This document shows, piece after piece, positions 43,466-56,200 of a DNA stretch of 64,000 nt. Under the pieces are notes generated by a model, which was not told the DNA's origin, searched no databases, and saw only the letters and a list, made by a program, of their open reading frames with translations. The stretch is taken from NCBI GenBank assembly GCA_012845835.1, contig JABAKD010000030.1:11928080-11992079 (forward strand), written 5' to 3'. The position numbers were made by a program, and so were the translations under genes. The DNA comes from Undaria pinnatifida. Taxonomy: Eukaryota > Sar > Phaeophyceae > Laminariales > Alariaceae. Each line of letters opens with the position of its first letter. Position 1 is the first letter of the stretch.

Positions 43466-45266
43466 CACTTTAATGGGCTTTTCTTGTATCGTCTTGTCTT
43501 GTTTTAGCGCTTTATTTTGTCACATCAGAATGAGCAACTACTGATGTCAGCCCTGTGCTATTTGTTCCATCATATGTGTCAAGCTCCTGCGGAAGTTGTT
43601 TTCTTTTAAGGTGTAGTCACCTCATGGCTTGTCTGTTGTCCAGTGCGAGTACCGCGCACTCTAAAGTATTGTCCTCGCCCTTCGTGGTGAACTGTATTCT
43701 TAGCACCTTATGTCTTTTTGTTGACTTCCCTGTATTTTGGCTTCCAGCTCAGCGGCATGTTTTGATCCCGCGATTGAGACTGTCCACTGTACTAGTTTGA
43801 CTAGTACCATTAGACCTGCAATGGTAAATACCAAATCACCTCAATTGCAGGGGGGGTGACCGTCAGGTCTAGCATAGCCAAAAGGAGCATGTGTCTAGTG
43901 TGTGTGCCAACTTGTCAATGTCTTCGGCGTCCTGTCACACGAGTATTCTCGTGACTTCGTTATGTCGCCATTCGCAGTGCCCTGCGTAGTTTGTTGGTTT
44001 CGTTTGTTTTCTTTTGATTTTCAGCAGTTTGGTTTCTTGCGCATTGCCTTCTGTATGCACTGTAAGTATCGTACAACCTGAGCTTAGCACTTATTGGCGC
44101 GATGTATAGTCGTAAGAGACCCGACTCCCATCGCTTTATGGGGGGTCGTTCTCATGTCTTCTGTTGTCGTAGGGCACTTGTCTCTTCAGTACTGAAAAGT
44201 ACTCGGCACCGTAGCACACCAGTGGTTGGATTGATAATAAATATCCAGCGTTCGCGCACACCATTTGTCTTTGAAAAATGCCTCATTCTGTTACGATCTG
44301 TATTTGATACAGACACAGATGAACTACGGCATACATTATGTGTCTGTCTGTCGAACGTTTGTATGTCTCCCACTGCACACTCCGATATCGTTGCACATCT
44401 GCGGCATAATGCCCGTAAGCACGATTACTGTCAGTCAACTTGTCGCCTTTTATCCATTTTTTTTTTCTAGTATTTTTTATATGGATGCGACCCTGAAATG
44501 TATACTGTTGGCGGTTGTCTCGTGTCGACTTCGGTCACCGCCCAGGCTGTTATGTGTACCACAATTGACTTCTGATTCGGTCTCGAACACCCATCAGATG
44601 CCAACTGATGTGTACCACAATTGACTTCTGATTCGGTCTCGAACACCCATCAGATGCCAAGTGTAGTGTGATCAGCCAAATGTCCTTGTCGCAGTATAAC
44701 ATGTTTGGTGTATAATTTATTGTCTCCGTCAGGTAAGTCGTTTTGCTTTCCAGCATATACGACTCATGTCACGCCTGTTGAGCCTTCAGCCATGTTGTCC
44801 ACACGATGAGTATACACACTCGTTTCGTGTAGCGTGCGTCTAATTAGCATATTTTTGCTAATAAACCCGGGTTATTTATTTATTGTCGTTGCTCTCGCAC
44901 GCCCCTGTCCAGGATCATTTTTCTATATTTTGTCGTAATCCACAGCTGGCCAGCCGCAATGTCCGCGATATGTATTTGAACATACCGCATGCGAAAGGAT
45001 TATGCTCTTGTCATTCGCTATATTTTATCATGTCCGATCCTATGTCCGGATTTGTATCCACATGTGTACGGTACTACAGCAGTTTGTCAGTTTGTCATGC
45101 TGTCTTGTCCATCTTGTCCAAAGGAGTGTACAAACTGCCGAGCGTTAGCGAATCGCCACTGGAAGTTTGTATATCCACTAGACGTGTTGTTACTCTTGTC
45201 TATGGTCCCGTTACTTTTGAGTTTTGGTGGAGTTCGAGCTCTATCACCACTAAAACTGGGGGGTGA
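43466..45266 (+). other. 3' non-coding region of the LTR element
   Basis: 1.8 kb with no recognisable gene. The small frame at 44102-44470 shows no envelope or other known motif. A 56-bp direct repeat lies at 44552-44607 and 44608-44660 (GTGTACCACAATTGACTTCT ...). The polypurine tract is probably AAAACTGGGGGGTGA at 45252-45266, immediately before the 3' LTR. Confidence 0.6.
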
Positions 45267-45756
45267 TGTGGATACCATGTCCCCGAACCAACACGCCTAG
45301 GGAAAATGTCGAAACCCCTTCAACCTTCCAGACATCGTTTCTGGAAGGATCGCTTGGGGAACACGGGAGATTGTCATGTCTAGAACACGCCACGGAGCCT
45401 TCCCCTCCACGTTCCGCTGACGGATCCTCCGCGGCGGATACACCGCCTAGCGGATTCTCCGCAGCGGGACTTTGGAAGGTCCCGCTGGATTGTTCCTTTT
45501 ATCCGAGAGCTGAGGGAGCACCGACAACTGCTCGCCCACCGCTCTCACAACAACACAACAACAACTACTACTCCTTCTCCTTGCACTTCTGGGAGTGAGT
45601 CCATCTCAACCTGTCCTGTCTCTCCCTCTGTCAACGGCCTGCTGTATCAGCCCGTGTTGTCTCACACTCCGCCGTCGTAGTTCAACAGTGAGAACACTCT
45701 GCTCACGCAGAGAGAAGTGGGATCACGACCCACCGACGGTCTTGACTACGAATCTT
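45267..45756 (+). repeat. 3' LTR
   Basis: 490 bases matching 36828-37317 with no difference found by eye. It is followed by the ATGAC target duplication. Confidence 0.95.
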
Positions 45757-47486
45757 ATGACAGGTTACTATTAATACGTTACGGTTGTACCAGCTACAGC
45801 AGTACGCGTGCGTCAATGATAACGTATAACGGCCCCATCTGGGATCTAGTGTGCGCGCGGTAGGCGCCCAATAGAGAACAGTCAGCTTCTCGAGGTACCC
45901 GGTACACGGCCAGGACGAATCTACCTACCGCCCGTTGCATCAGCATCACATGAAACGGGGAAGCTGGCGAAACGTTGTTGCTCTCTGCCTCGGCTCCGCC
46001 CAAAATATACCGGGCTCTGTACTACGATATACAACAGAGTTTACAACAGTACCTGGTATTATACTGTAGTAGCTGTGTTGGCAGGCAAGCAACTATTAAT
46101 AAATCAAAACGAAAAATGAGTGTAATATGCCATATACCACATGACCAGGTACCTCGTTAAGGCTCAGTATGGGTAGAGGCAATTGGCTATCTTTTCACCA
46201 CCAGTCAGTGGTGGTAGTTGGTGGTCAAACGGATCAAAATGCCCTCTAATCATAATGAATAATGGTAAGACTTTTACTACCACCACTACCTACCTTTACC
46301 ACTACTACTACTGTGTAGTCTAGTTTGGGTAGGCAAACTGGATATTAACCTTAACTTCTTTAATCAGTGAGTGAGCGGTCAAACGGTCGAGTAGTACCGT
46401 AATGCCCTCTAATTCCCCAACCAAGCCTTATAACACCCCCCCTGTGAAACGGCGTTATTATAGCAGGTCGGCCGGATATACGGGCGGGCGTGTCAATATC
46501 CGCGCGGTTCCTTTTTCCTGGGGATATCGGAGAGAACGTTTTTCAAGTTCGACATGGGGAAAGTCGTGCAAGTTTATTTATGGGGTGGATGCGGTGAGAT
46601 TCGAACCCACGACCCAAAAACCAATCAATGATATCATCGTCGACGCCATTTATTTGTTAAGGAACCAAAGGGTATTTTTAGCTCGTGTGACCACTGGCAA
46701 AACGTTAACCACTTGCCTGCCCAAACTAAGCCTTACAACACATACATACCAGTACTAGACTACATACATACCAGGAATTATTATTGGATCAAGTTTTTTT
46801 GGCTTGTTGCTTATTATAATAAGCAGAATCAAGGCAACCATATAGTATGTGCTTATTCGCATATTTTAGCTACTACTGGTATAGACTATGGATTTTAGCA
46901 TGGTGACGGTTACTAAACGCCAAACAAACTAAGTGTATGGGTTTTAGCATGCCGCTTGTATAGTATTTACAAACAAAAAGTGTGTAAGTATTTTTATTGC
47001 ACACATATACTCGTATATATGTTGTTTGGGTCTTAGCATGGCCGGCCGTACTAAAACTGTGTATATGATTGAACACGCGTATAATTCGAACTATAGGTTT
47101 TAGGATGCACACACTAAACGCCTACAACAAACGAAATAGCAACCTCAACTTTTTCACCAAATAAAAAATATTCAAAGCAACGCCTTTATTGAGTTGCCTT
47201 TATTTAGTTGCTACCAACAACACTAGTTTACAATGTTGGCTAAATAGTCACGTTACGTGGGCTGGTGGGTAGTGCTAAATAACCAACAAAAGATATGTTT
47301 GCGAGTTCGTCAATTGACTCTCACTGGCGTCGTAGCAGGGATCTCCGGGGCTCTCTCCCCTCGCCACTCACTACCGTAGTACTCAGGGTCAAACTATCAT
47401 AACCATTCACGTCTCCAGCCCGCACGCTCTCGCAAAGACGTTATTTCGTTATTTCCTTTTTTCTTTTCCGGAAAAAAGCGGAAATA

Positions 47487-47585
47487 TGAAGACGGTGGGA
47501 TTCGAACCCACGACATATCTTTTGTTGGTTATATAGCACAACCCACTGGCCCACAGTGACTACGTGGGCCAGTGGGTTGTGATAT
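47487..47585 (-). repeat. tRNA-like repeat unit
   Basis: On the minus strand GTGGGCCAGTGGGTTGTGC (A-box-like) and GTCGTGGGTTCGAATCCCAC (B box and T-arm). CCACTGGCCCAC on the plus strand is also repeated inverted (GTGGGCCAGTGG, 47564-47575). Too irregular for a real tRNA. Another fragment with the same B box lies near 46590-46625. Confidence 0.5.
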
Positions 47586-47884
47586 ATAATTTTTTTTTTT
47601 TTTTTTTTTTCTTTTAAACCTAACCTCACTCCGTATTTCGATTCAACCCACACTGCGTAGCGAAATCAATAATACACACATAGCCGAACTATGAAGAGTA
47701 ACGGTATCATAAGTGCATTATGATACCGCTACAACCCATAGTTGTCAAGGCTGGTTACTGCATGTCTATCTTCGGGAATAAATATGCATTTAACCATACT
47801 TGACAAAAGCCGCGAGGGGGAACGTTGAAATTCCCAAACGTCCCTCGCAACTTCGTTTTAGGCCCCCAGAATCTATGTTCGAAA

Positions 47885-48245
47885 ACACGATTCTGATACA
47901 ATACGATAATGAGCTCTAGAACATCAAACAAAAAGTACGTGTAGGAAAAAACTACGTGGTTGCAAAACAAACAAGACAAAATAATATGTATTCGGAAACA
48001 ACACCCTGATACAATACGATAACGAAACCTAGAACATCAACCAAAACGTACACGTGTAGCAAAAACTACGTGGTTACAAAATAAGATGTATTCGAAAATA
48101 CCGCTCCGAAACAACACGATAACAAAGTCTAGAACATGAACCAAAACATATACGTGTAACATCAAAAACGCGGAAAGCACCACTTTGAAACAATACCATA
48201 ACCAAGTCTAGAATATCAACCAAAACATACGTGAAACAAAAACCA
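47885..48245. repeat. Diverged tandem repeat, about 80-117 bp period
   Basis: Four copies of a unit containing ATACGATAA..., CTAGAACATCAACCAAAACG and CAAAAACTACGTGGTTACAA. The CTAGAACATC words are at about 47914, 48029, 48129 and 48208. Copies differ in length. Non-coding. Confidence 0.75.
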
Positions 48246-48944
48246 CGCGGACATACGACACACTAGAACCACATATACGTCCGCATACGAACACCAGTCA
48301 AAAGGTGGAACCCATATACCATGGGTTCCAAATTGAGGTCCCTACGAGTCTGAAACATCACATAGTCCACATAAAGTCTTCACACAAACCTAAAAATGCG
48401 TCACAACTGCTCGTTGCCAAATGGCAGGTTCATCAAGAACGCAAGAACAAACAGAACGAGAGGCAGGGTAATCGAAGCAGCGCAAATCATTATAGCATTC
48501 GCCCACCACATCACCTCCTTTGAAATTGGTTTTGGGCATCAGCGAACTGGGTCCAACGCATGCCCGTAGTGTCTTAGGTGGAGTGAGAAGCGGTAGTAAA
48601 AATCAAGTGCGCTGCTCGATAACCTGTTCCTGACCGTCGGTATACTGAACAATCTTCGGGCCGCGTCTTCTCTGTGTCAGGTGTGTGAGGAATTTCTTTG
48701 TCATTTTTCAAGCAAGCGGTTGCGTTGGCATATACTACCTGGCTTGATGTAAAGGAAAGGAACACCACTGAGCGATCATCTACTACATGTTAGGGCATGT
48801 TTTCATGAACACCACTAACAAGAGCACCAGACATGGACGCGACATCTACAGGACTACAACATCTTCGACGACAGTGGGGAGAAAACAGGACGTATAAGTG
48901 TACACTATATATAGTCTATAATAATGTGGAAAGTAAGTACAGAC

Positions 48945-49407
48945 AGGGATGTTAACACTGCGGTAAACCACACGACCAACCTATTACGCAGGGTATTTCG
49001 TGCCTCCATTCGCTTACATGATTGCCTGACAACCCCTACTATTCCAAACGCAGTGGAATGTGCCTAACGAAGTAAAGTCACCCTCGCGTTCAATAGTGGT
49101 GACATCGCATGTCCACGTGAGACAACCTTTACGAAACGCAGTAGCATATTCCTGACGAAGTGAAGTCACCCTCGCCTTCAATAGTAGTGACATCGCATAT
49201 ATATGACGATTGCATGCCCACCTCAACTGCTGTATTTGTAAGATGTATCTCTGTCTTAGAATTGGCGACCTCAGAGCCCCACAGCGGCACGGTAAAAATC
49301 ATGGACGTGAAATCGCACATTTGAGACAATAATAAGTTGAAAAGGAGGCACAAACAGACGTGATACACTGCCGACCCATCGCATACCCTCCTGAGACGAC
49401 CTCTACG
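48945..49407. repeat. Repeat block adjoining copy 2 of the long inverted repeat
   Basis: Contains three copies of a ~45-base word, GAAGTAAAGTCACCCTCGCG TTCAATAGTGGTGACATCGC, at about 49068, 49158 and 49432. A ~95-base segment (48950-49045) recurs at 49635-49730. It is the neighbour of the 49408-50147 repeat and probably part of the same larger family. Confidence 0.75.
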
Positions 49408-50147
49408 AAACACAGTACCATTTACCTCACGAAGTAAAATCACCCTCGCGATCAATAGTGATGACATCGCATTATATGACATCACATACCCACCTCGCCT
49501 GATGTATTTGTAGGACGTATCTCTGACTTAAAATTGACGACCGCAGAGCCCCACATCGACAAGGTAAAATCATAGGCGTGAAATCGTACATTTATTTGAG
49601 ACAAAAATAATTTGGAAAAGGAAGCACAAGCAGATGTGTTAAAATTGCGGTAAACAACCTTACCAACCTATTACGTAGGGTATTTCGTACATACCGTCTG
49701 CATGATCGCCTCCCCACCTATGCCAAGCGAAGTATTACTAACGAGGTAACGTGATTGAGCGCGTGTATACCAAGTATGACTAATGAGGTAACGTAATTGA
49801 GCACATGTATACCAAGCGTCGATTCGCATCCCTCCCTCTAATGCTCAATGACGGAGACAGCACATGGCCACATACATCACCTCGCATGCTGTATTTGGCA
49901 ATACGTATCTCGTGCGTATAATTAGCGATGTCGATAATAATGGTGACTGTATGATGATGGTGACAAACACAGTGCATGACCACATCACCTCGCCTGTTGC
50001 ATTTGACAATACGTATCTGTTTCTTATAATTAGCGATGTCAGAAAATAATGGTACCTACAAATATTCTATAAAATATTCTAGCTTTCGATCGCTGTATCA
50101 TACAACAACAAACTGTGAAGATTTAACACGTTATTTACTACACTTAA
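49408..50147 (-). repeat. Long dispersed repeat, copy 2 (inverted relative to 2821-3561)
   Basis: Its reverse complement follows 2821-3561 closely from CATTTACCTCACGAAG (49418) to AACACGTTATTTACTACACT (50128). Unlike copy 1, it is not interrupted at its outer end, so it shows what the DIRS insertion site looked like before insertion. Confidence 0.85.
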
Positions 50148-50299
50148 ACACTGGGTTGCATGCTGCATCTAACATCAAACCTTCTAGAATAGTAAACATT
50201 ACAAGCCAGATGATATAAAGGGATGTCTTATTGCTTCAATCGTCAGGTTTGTCCCCTTTGAGAATTTATAGTTTCCGCGCACATATTGAAATGTCCCGC

Positions 50300-51620
50300 C
50301 CCCCGCCCTCCCCCCCCCCCCCCTCCCCTCCCCCTCCACTGACCTCTTTTTCATAACAAACCCCAACCCTTTCCCCCCCCCGCCCCTCCGTCCCCCGATC
50401 CCCCCCCCCCCTTCCGCCTAGTCTGTCAAAACGCCCCACTCACAATCAAAATCGGCCTGAGTAATAAACACCTATACGCAGTTGATACCACGTCATTATC
50501 TTTCTGACCATCCATGACGAAGGTTTCAATTATAACCCCCCCCCCCCCCCCCCCCCCCCCCTCCCCCTCCAACGCCCCCTCTTTTCCGACCACCTACACG
50601 ATCGCCTAGACCTAGCACCACGCGTATAACAAGCTGCTACATATCTTTGATCTCACAGCCGAAGTGTATTTGAATATTATTTGTGACCTAAACCTCCTAA
50701 AAATCCCCCCCCCCCCCTCTTGCTCTCCCTTACTCAAACGCCCCACCAAATATCAAAATCCGCCCCATTAATAAACACTTCACGCACAGGATATCACCTC
50801 ATTATCTTTCGAGAGCCATCCATGCCGCTGTGTTTCCCCCCCCCCCCCCCCCCCTCCAACGCCCCCTCTTTCCCGACCACCTGCACGATCGCCTAGACCT
50901 AGCACCACGCGTATAACAAGCTGATACATATCTTTGATCTCACAGCCGAAGTGTATTTGAATATTATTTGTGACCTAAACCTCCTAAAAAATCTCCCCCC
51001 CCCCCCCCCCCTTCTTGCTCTCCCTTACTCAAACGCCCCACCAAATATCGAAATCCGCCACATTAATAAACACTTCACGCACAGGATATCACCTCATTAT
51101 CTTTCGAGAGCCATCCATGCCGCTGTGTTCCTTCCCCCCCCCCCCCGCCTCGAACGCCCCCTTCTTCCCCATCACCCGCACATTCGCCTAGACCTAGCAC
51201 CACACGTATAACAAACCCCTCACCTAAAGCCCTCCCCCCCCCCCCCCCACACCCCCCCCCCCCCACACCCCACCCCCGCCCCCACACCCCACCCTTCCCC
51301 CCCCAACCCATCCCAACCCCACCCCCTCGAACACTCCACCCTCTCTTTACTCACTGATTGTACGATTTACCCCAGGATATACACGATAAACTGATGTATT
51401 ATTTCCAAAAATGTCACATTTATCCCCTCGAAATAATGTATAGTTTCCAGGCACATATCGAGCTGCCCCCCCCCCCCCCCCCCCGCCCCCAATAATATTT
51501 ATCCCCTCGAAAGGATTTATAGCTTACATGCACAAATTGCCCCTTCCCCCCCCCCCCCCCCCCCCGCCCCCCTCCAAACCCGCTCGCTTTTGATCAAAAC
51601 CAGGCCCCCCCTTTCCCTTC
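50300..51620. repeat. Poly-C-rich region with a ~290-bp repeated unit
   Basis: At least ten uninterrupted C-runs of 9-25 bases. A unit with TCGCCTAGACCTAGCACCAC starts near 50600, 50887 and 51185 (about 286-298 bases apart). Its inner copies include the words CTCACAGCCGAAGTGTATTT, which match the tail of the short dispersed element. The opposite strand is G-run rich and could form quadruplexes. Read lengths of such runs are unreliable. Confidence 0.85.
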
Positions 51621-51791
51621 ACAGCTGTCAGATTTTGTCCCCCTCAGAAACGGGTTTTATAGTTTCCGCGCACAGACTGACTAAAATCATCCTGTTGACC
51701 CTTATAGCTACACTGTAGCTGTAAGGGGAGTCGCCGACCTATATCCTTAATGAGGACACACAACTCGTAATGCGCGCGATCGGAGTATCAC

Positions 51792-51862
51792 ACACAGCTT
51801 GCAAAGATGAGTTTCGACGAAATCTTCGATCTCACAGCTGGAGTGTATTTTAATTTTTATAA
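51792..51862 (+). repeat. Short dispersed element, full copy
   Basis: CACAGCTTGCAAAGATGAGT, TTCGACGAAATCTTCGATCT, CACAGCTGGAGTGTATTTTA, then ATTTTTATAAT. The internal TCGACGAAATCTTCGA shows an inverted repeat. Confidence 0.8.
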
Positions 51863-53273
51863 TATAACCAACATACAACGCTTCAACCGCTTTACTTCTT
51901 GTATTTGTATTGTCCTCTGGCGGATGGGGGAAACATACCAGGTATAACAGCTTATGCTCACCACACTTCACAGCGTATTTTCATACAACATGCAGTGCGT
52001 CGATTCAACTCAATTAAATGCATTCGCAATCCAGCGCCAGTTGGTGTACCCTTCAGTTCCCCGTGAAAATGACTGCGTGAGCTGTCCCTACCACCGGTCA
52101 CCGTTACTACTCCAATAGCGCAAGCCGCCGTTGTATGCGGATGCGTGATTGTAACGACCCGACTCGACTTGATCTCTGGAATCAGGTGCGGTGGAGATAG
52201 CCACACGGAAAGTCACCCCTCCGGGTAGTGTGGGACTTGCACAATCTCACCCATAAACAAAAGTTCTGGCCGTGGTAAACCAGCCTTCAGCGAGGCTTGG
52301 TCCAGTTACGGTCCAGACCCTACCCATTACTCGGACCGGTCGAACTGTTACACAAACGAAAGAGTCCACAACCGTTACAACAAATAAATATGAAACGGTC
52401 GGCCAACGTTGCAAGCATGAAACACGTTATCAGGGTGTTTTTTGTTTTATGTGATACAGTTGAAACACGAAGTAAATATCGCGGGGACGTATTCTCACGT
52501 TCTCACAGGCAACATCTTGTGTAAGGAAGGGGTGGGTACGTCTACCCGTGGTATGACGGAATGACGGCATTGGGGACTTACTTTTACCTACGCGGGCGCG
52601 AGTTTTTAACTTTGAACGCGCCTCAGTAAAAAGGGATCCCTTTCGAGTTGCCTCAAGAGTACACCGACTATCAACGCAAACAAGATTATGGCAGTATTTG
52701 ATAGCTGTTGTTAAAAAGTGTCCCGCTGCGCGCGTTCCTAACGATAGCTACTCCGTCTTTATGTGCGGACATAAAGAGCCGTGACGCCCCGTCCCACAGC
52801 GGATGGTGCGACGGATGCCAGCCGTGCATACCCGCAGGTTCAGCGTGTTTTGCGATTACAACCAACAGGCTGACCTTGGTTTGCTGTGAGCATACCGCTA
52901 CTACTACAGTGTTGAATTTCAAGACAGCTGCCTGCGATCGTACCTTGGCACAAAATACATTTTCAACACAGCAGCTGCCTGCGCTATGGGCTGGGCAGCC
53001 CTTTCGTACGTGAGGTAATTTTTCCCTGCAGTATACGAGGTACCTTACAATGTAGGTACGCACGAAGAATTAAAGTTGTCAACGGTGGCCACACGTACCA
53101 TGGACGCACGAGCAAAACGTCTACTATCAAGCTTCGCAACACCGGATGCCGCCGTGTTCCTCGGCCACCTATACACGAAGGACACACGCAACCATAGCAG
53201 GAAAAACATGGCGTGCAATTACCAAGTGCCTTTCATAACTTTTCAATGGATGAATCACTGAAAAAAATGCGTA
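51863..53273. other. Intergenic stretch without a supported gene
   Basis: Downstream of the minus-strand 53274 gene, so it should hold that gene's 3' UTR. Frames at 52686-53063 (-) and 52708-53013 (+) overlap each other and show no motif. A TACCAGGTA motif lies at 51937. Confidence 0.4.
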
Positions 53274-56200
53274 TCACGCCGTTTTTTGCCGTCTCGATGC
53301 TGGCCCCTGCCTCCCTCTTGACGCGCGCCACCATTTCCAACAAAGCACGGCTCCTAGAGCGAAACCCAACAAACACACAACACAAAACAACAAAAACGCC
53401 TCCGGAGAGAAACGGGGATGGTCCACGGCAGCAGCCGCCCAAATCGCAAGTCGGAGCAAAATGCCGTCCATCGCAAGCTTCCGCTCGCGACGAGGAGAAT
53501 GACCAGCTTGCGCTTCCAACAACGGAGTGGTAGGAGCCTCTCCCGTAGGGCGGCCATTTCGGCGAGCGGTGTCTGTTTTGTCCCCAGACGGCGACGGCCC
53601 TGCTAAAGCTCGCTCTACTCCCTGCAAGAAGAAACAGGGGTCGGTGTCAACACCACAGCTCGTTAGAAGAAAACTACTCGTTAGGGCAATGTAAATATGT
53701 CGACGCCGACCTCCTTCCAATGGTGAGTCCTAACAAGGCGAATAACACGATTTGTGATGTTTTGTTAAATCTGCACCATAACCGCTGACCATAGTCAGCG
53801 CCGACTATGGGTCAGTGTTTATGGTGCAGATTGAACAAACATCAATATACGAGACCCGTCTCGAAACAGTTCCTGCAAGTTGGAGAATCTGAGAGCGACA
53901 TACTTGGTCGTCGAACTAAAAGGGGAGTTACCAGCGATGTGAAGGGCGCCAGTGCTTAACAGTGTTGCCCTCGAAGAGCAGGACGGCAGAGCTCATCGAA
54001 GGGCTTGCGACCGTTAGGGTCCAGTGCTTAACAGCCAGGCGGACCCCGGATTGTGCTTTTGGTGAATAAAGTGTGCACCATAACCACTGCTCACAGCTAG
54101 TGCTGACTATATGGGACGCCCCGGTGGCGTATCAGGTTATCCTCGAGCCTGGTATAGGCCAGTTTCGTGAGTTCGAATTCCCCCGAGTGCATACTCGTAT
54201 AAATTCGTGGGGACTTTTTCTTGTGCACAAATTGACGTGCGGAAAACGTGAGAGCGTTCGAGTTAGCAGCACTCGATGAAAAATCGACGAGCAGTGGGAT
54301 TGCTGAACCCTATGCGAGATAAAAATTGAAGGCAAGAACCGGGGGGGGGGAAGGGACGACACCTGTGACCACGGCTTGTCCCGAAGCTGGAAAGTAGATG
54401 TGTGAAAAAAAATATATACATATATATATATGGTGCACATTTAACATGGCGTTATGTCAATCTTTCAAAGGTTTAAAAAAAAAACTGCGATATCATCTTT
54501 TAAGGAATTTTTCAAAACTTTACATGGCCATGAGTCATAACTATTACGCAAAAAAATGCCACGTGTTTCGCCACGATTCGTGATATGTATTTACTATTCG
54601 TCACGACCGACCGACCGACCCTAGCAATAATAACAATCAGGAGCGGAAATGAGCGGAGAAGGTGACAAGGTGACAAGCGAAACCCGCAGGGACAAGCATG
54701 GGTCCGAGGAGATGTCATAGACGCTGGCCGGGATTGTAACTGTCCGGTGGCAGATGGCGCTCTACCGTTGTTATTTTTCTCAAATTGTATCGACGCGATT
54801 CAAGAGGGGTGCCCATGACACTAGTAATAAATCCCCTTTCGTGTGCACGAGAGTAATCGATCTTGGTTGAAAGCCCACCACCCCGAATTGAACCACTCGC
54901 CTCAAAAAAAGCATATGCGTGATGTGCCAGGTCATCACAGCTGTCGGTCCCACTCACGAGCTCGGTTGCAAGGTCTACCGGGCTCAGTAACGCCCCCCCT
55001 TCTTCGCTGTCGGCTGCTTGTCCGAAGAGGAGCGGGTCCGCAAACGCCCTCTGGAATAATGCCGCCATATTTTGAGCGACATCCTGCCGAGCAACAGATA
55101 AAACGAAAAAAGTCGGACGGTATCGATCTCGTGCACGTGGATCAATTAGGGCCGAGAAATAGCAGAACAGCCAGCGAATGACCCGCAAATGTTTCATTCT
55201 TCAATAGATAAAACAGGAACGAGGCACCAAACAAATCAATGCGAACAAGTCGTACATGGGGGGCTTCAGGCAACACACTGACACTTCCATATAAAAAAAA
55301 AACAGGAGGCATCAATCAGCAGGCAGTTGCTGACCTTCGTGAGGTGCCCCAACGAGTAGGACGCGATGACCGTCATGAGGAAGGGGTCATTGCGGGGATT
55401 TAGTCCTAGGAAAGCGCTCGCAGACACGGTCAGGGACAACCTGCAGGACGAAAACGGCGCCAACGCGTCAGTTTCCAATGTCAGTTTCCAATGCCAGACG
55501 GAACGAATGAGATCAATTTTTGAGGAAAACGCACGCATCGAGGCATGCGCTACATGCGCGATACCAGCAAGAGGATCGAGAGAAGAAGGGGACAAGCGCG
55601 GATGTTGGGTCGAATACCCGGGTGCGTAGGGGTCAGCCAAAAATGTGGATGTCCCTCGATCCGGTACTGGATCCTCTAGCAGAATGGCTGTTGATGAGCA
55701 GGAAAAAGTTGGCTGGTCGGAGCAAGAAATATGCTAAGGGCTTTACCTTGGGCTGCGGGCAATAACCATTGGAGGACGAACACGACCAGTACGCACCAGT
55801 ACGCGGCTTCGTTGGCCTGTTTCGCCTGTCTCATGGGTTCACCCGGCTTACGGCCTTTCAATCACTTTGCTGTATACCGGAGTGAACAAACAAGCACGTC
55901 CACACTACTCAACGACAACCGCGAGTGTCGTTTTTCTTCACCTGGACACGGCCTTCGCTCTGATAGCACTCTCAACCGCGGCGGCATATTCCTCGTACCC
56001 CAGGGATGGTAGACAGGGTACCGCCAGCGGCCACAATTTTTCGACGGCACCCTGAAGAAGGCGGGCAGCAAGCGGACAGCAGCATCATTCAACGGTTTAA
56101 CCCTATTGTTACTGAACACAAAAATCCTACAATAATTCCAAGTAGCCTATCGCCAAAATCGTGGGTGCATTGCCTACTGGGGGGTCCACTGTGCACCAAA

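Larger units (their letters stand above)
36823..45761 (+). mobile_element. Ty3-type (chromovirus-like) LTR retrotransposon with target-site duplication
   Basis: Two 490-base LTRs (36828-37317, 45267-45756), identical by eye, flank gag and pol. ATGAC stands directly outside each end (36823-36827, 45757-45761), a 5-bp target-site duplication; it could also be read as 4 bp with a 491-base LTR. Domain order is gag, protease, RT, RNase H, integrase and a chromodomain-like tail, which is the Ty3 order. Gag and pol share one frame, broken by TGA at 38885-38887 and TAA at 41522-41524. LTR identity points to a very recent insertion. The LTR starts with TG but does not end in the usual CA. Confidence 0.95.
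45762..48300. other. Repeat-rich intergenic DNA
   Basis: No gene seen. A segment with GGTCAAACGG ... ATGCCCTCTAAT occurs twice (about 46225 and 46378). Two isolated tRNA-like fragments carry B-box words on the minus strand (TTCGAATC at about 46596 and 47498), and a 24-base T-run lies near 47588. TACCAGGTA/TACCTGGTA motifs are frequent (46049, 46144). Confidence 0.5.

Noticed and set aside
44102-44470. Possible extra gene (envelope-like) in the 3' part of the LTR element
   Set aside because: No signal peptide, transmembrane or fusion motif; the region is otherwise non-coding and repeat-bearing.
51075-51311. Glycine-rich minus-strand frame
   Set aside because: It arises from poly-C runs; no conserved sequence.
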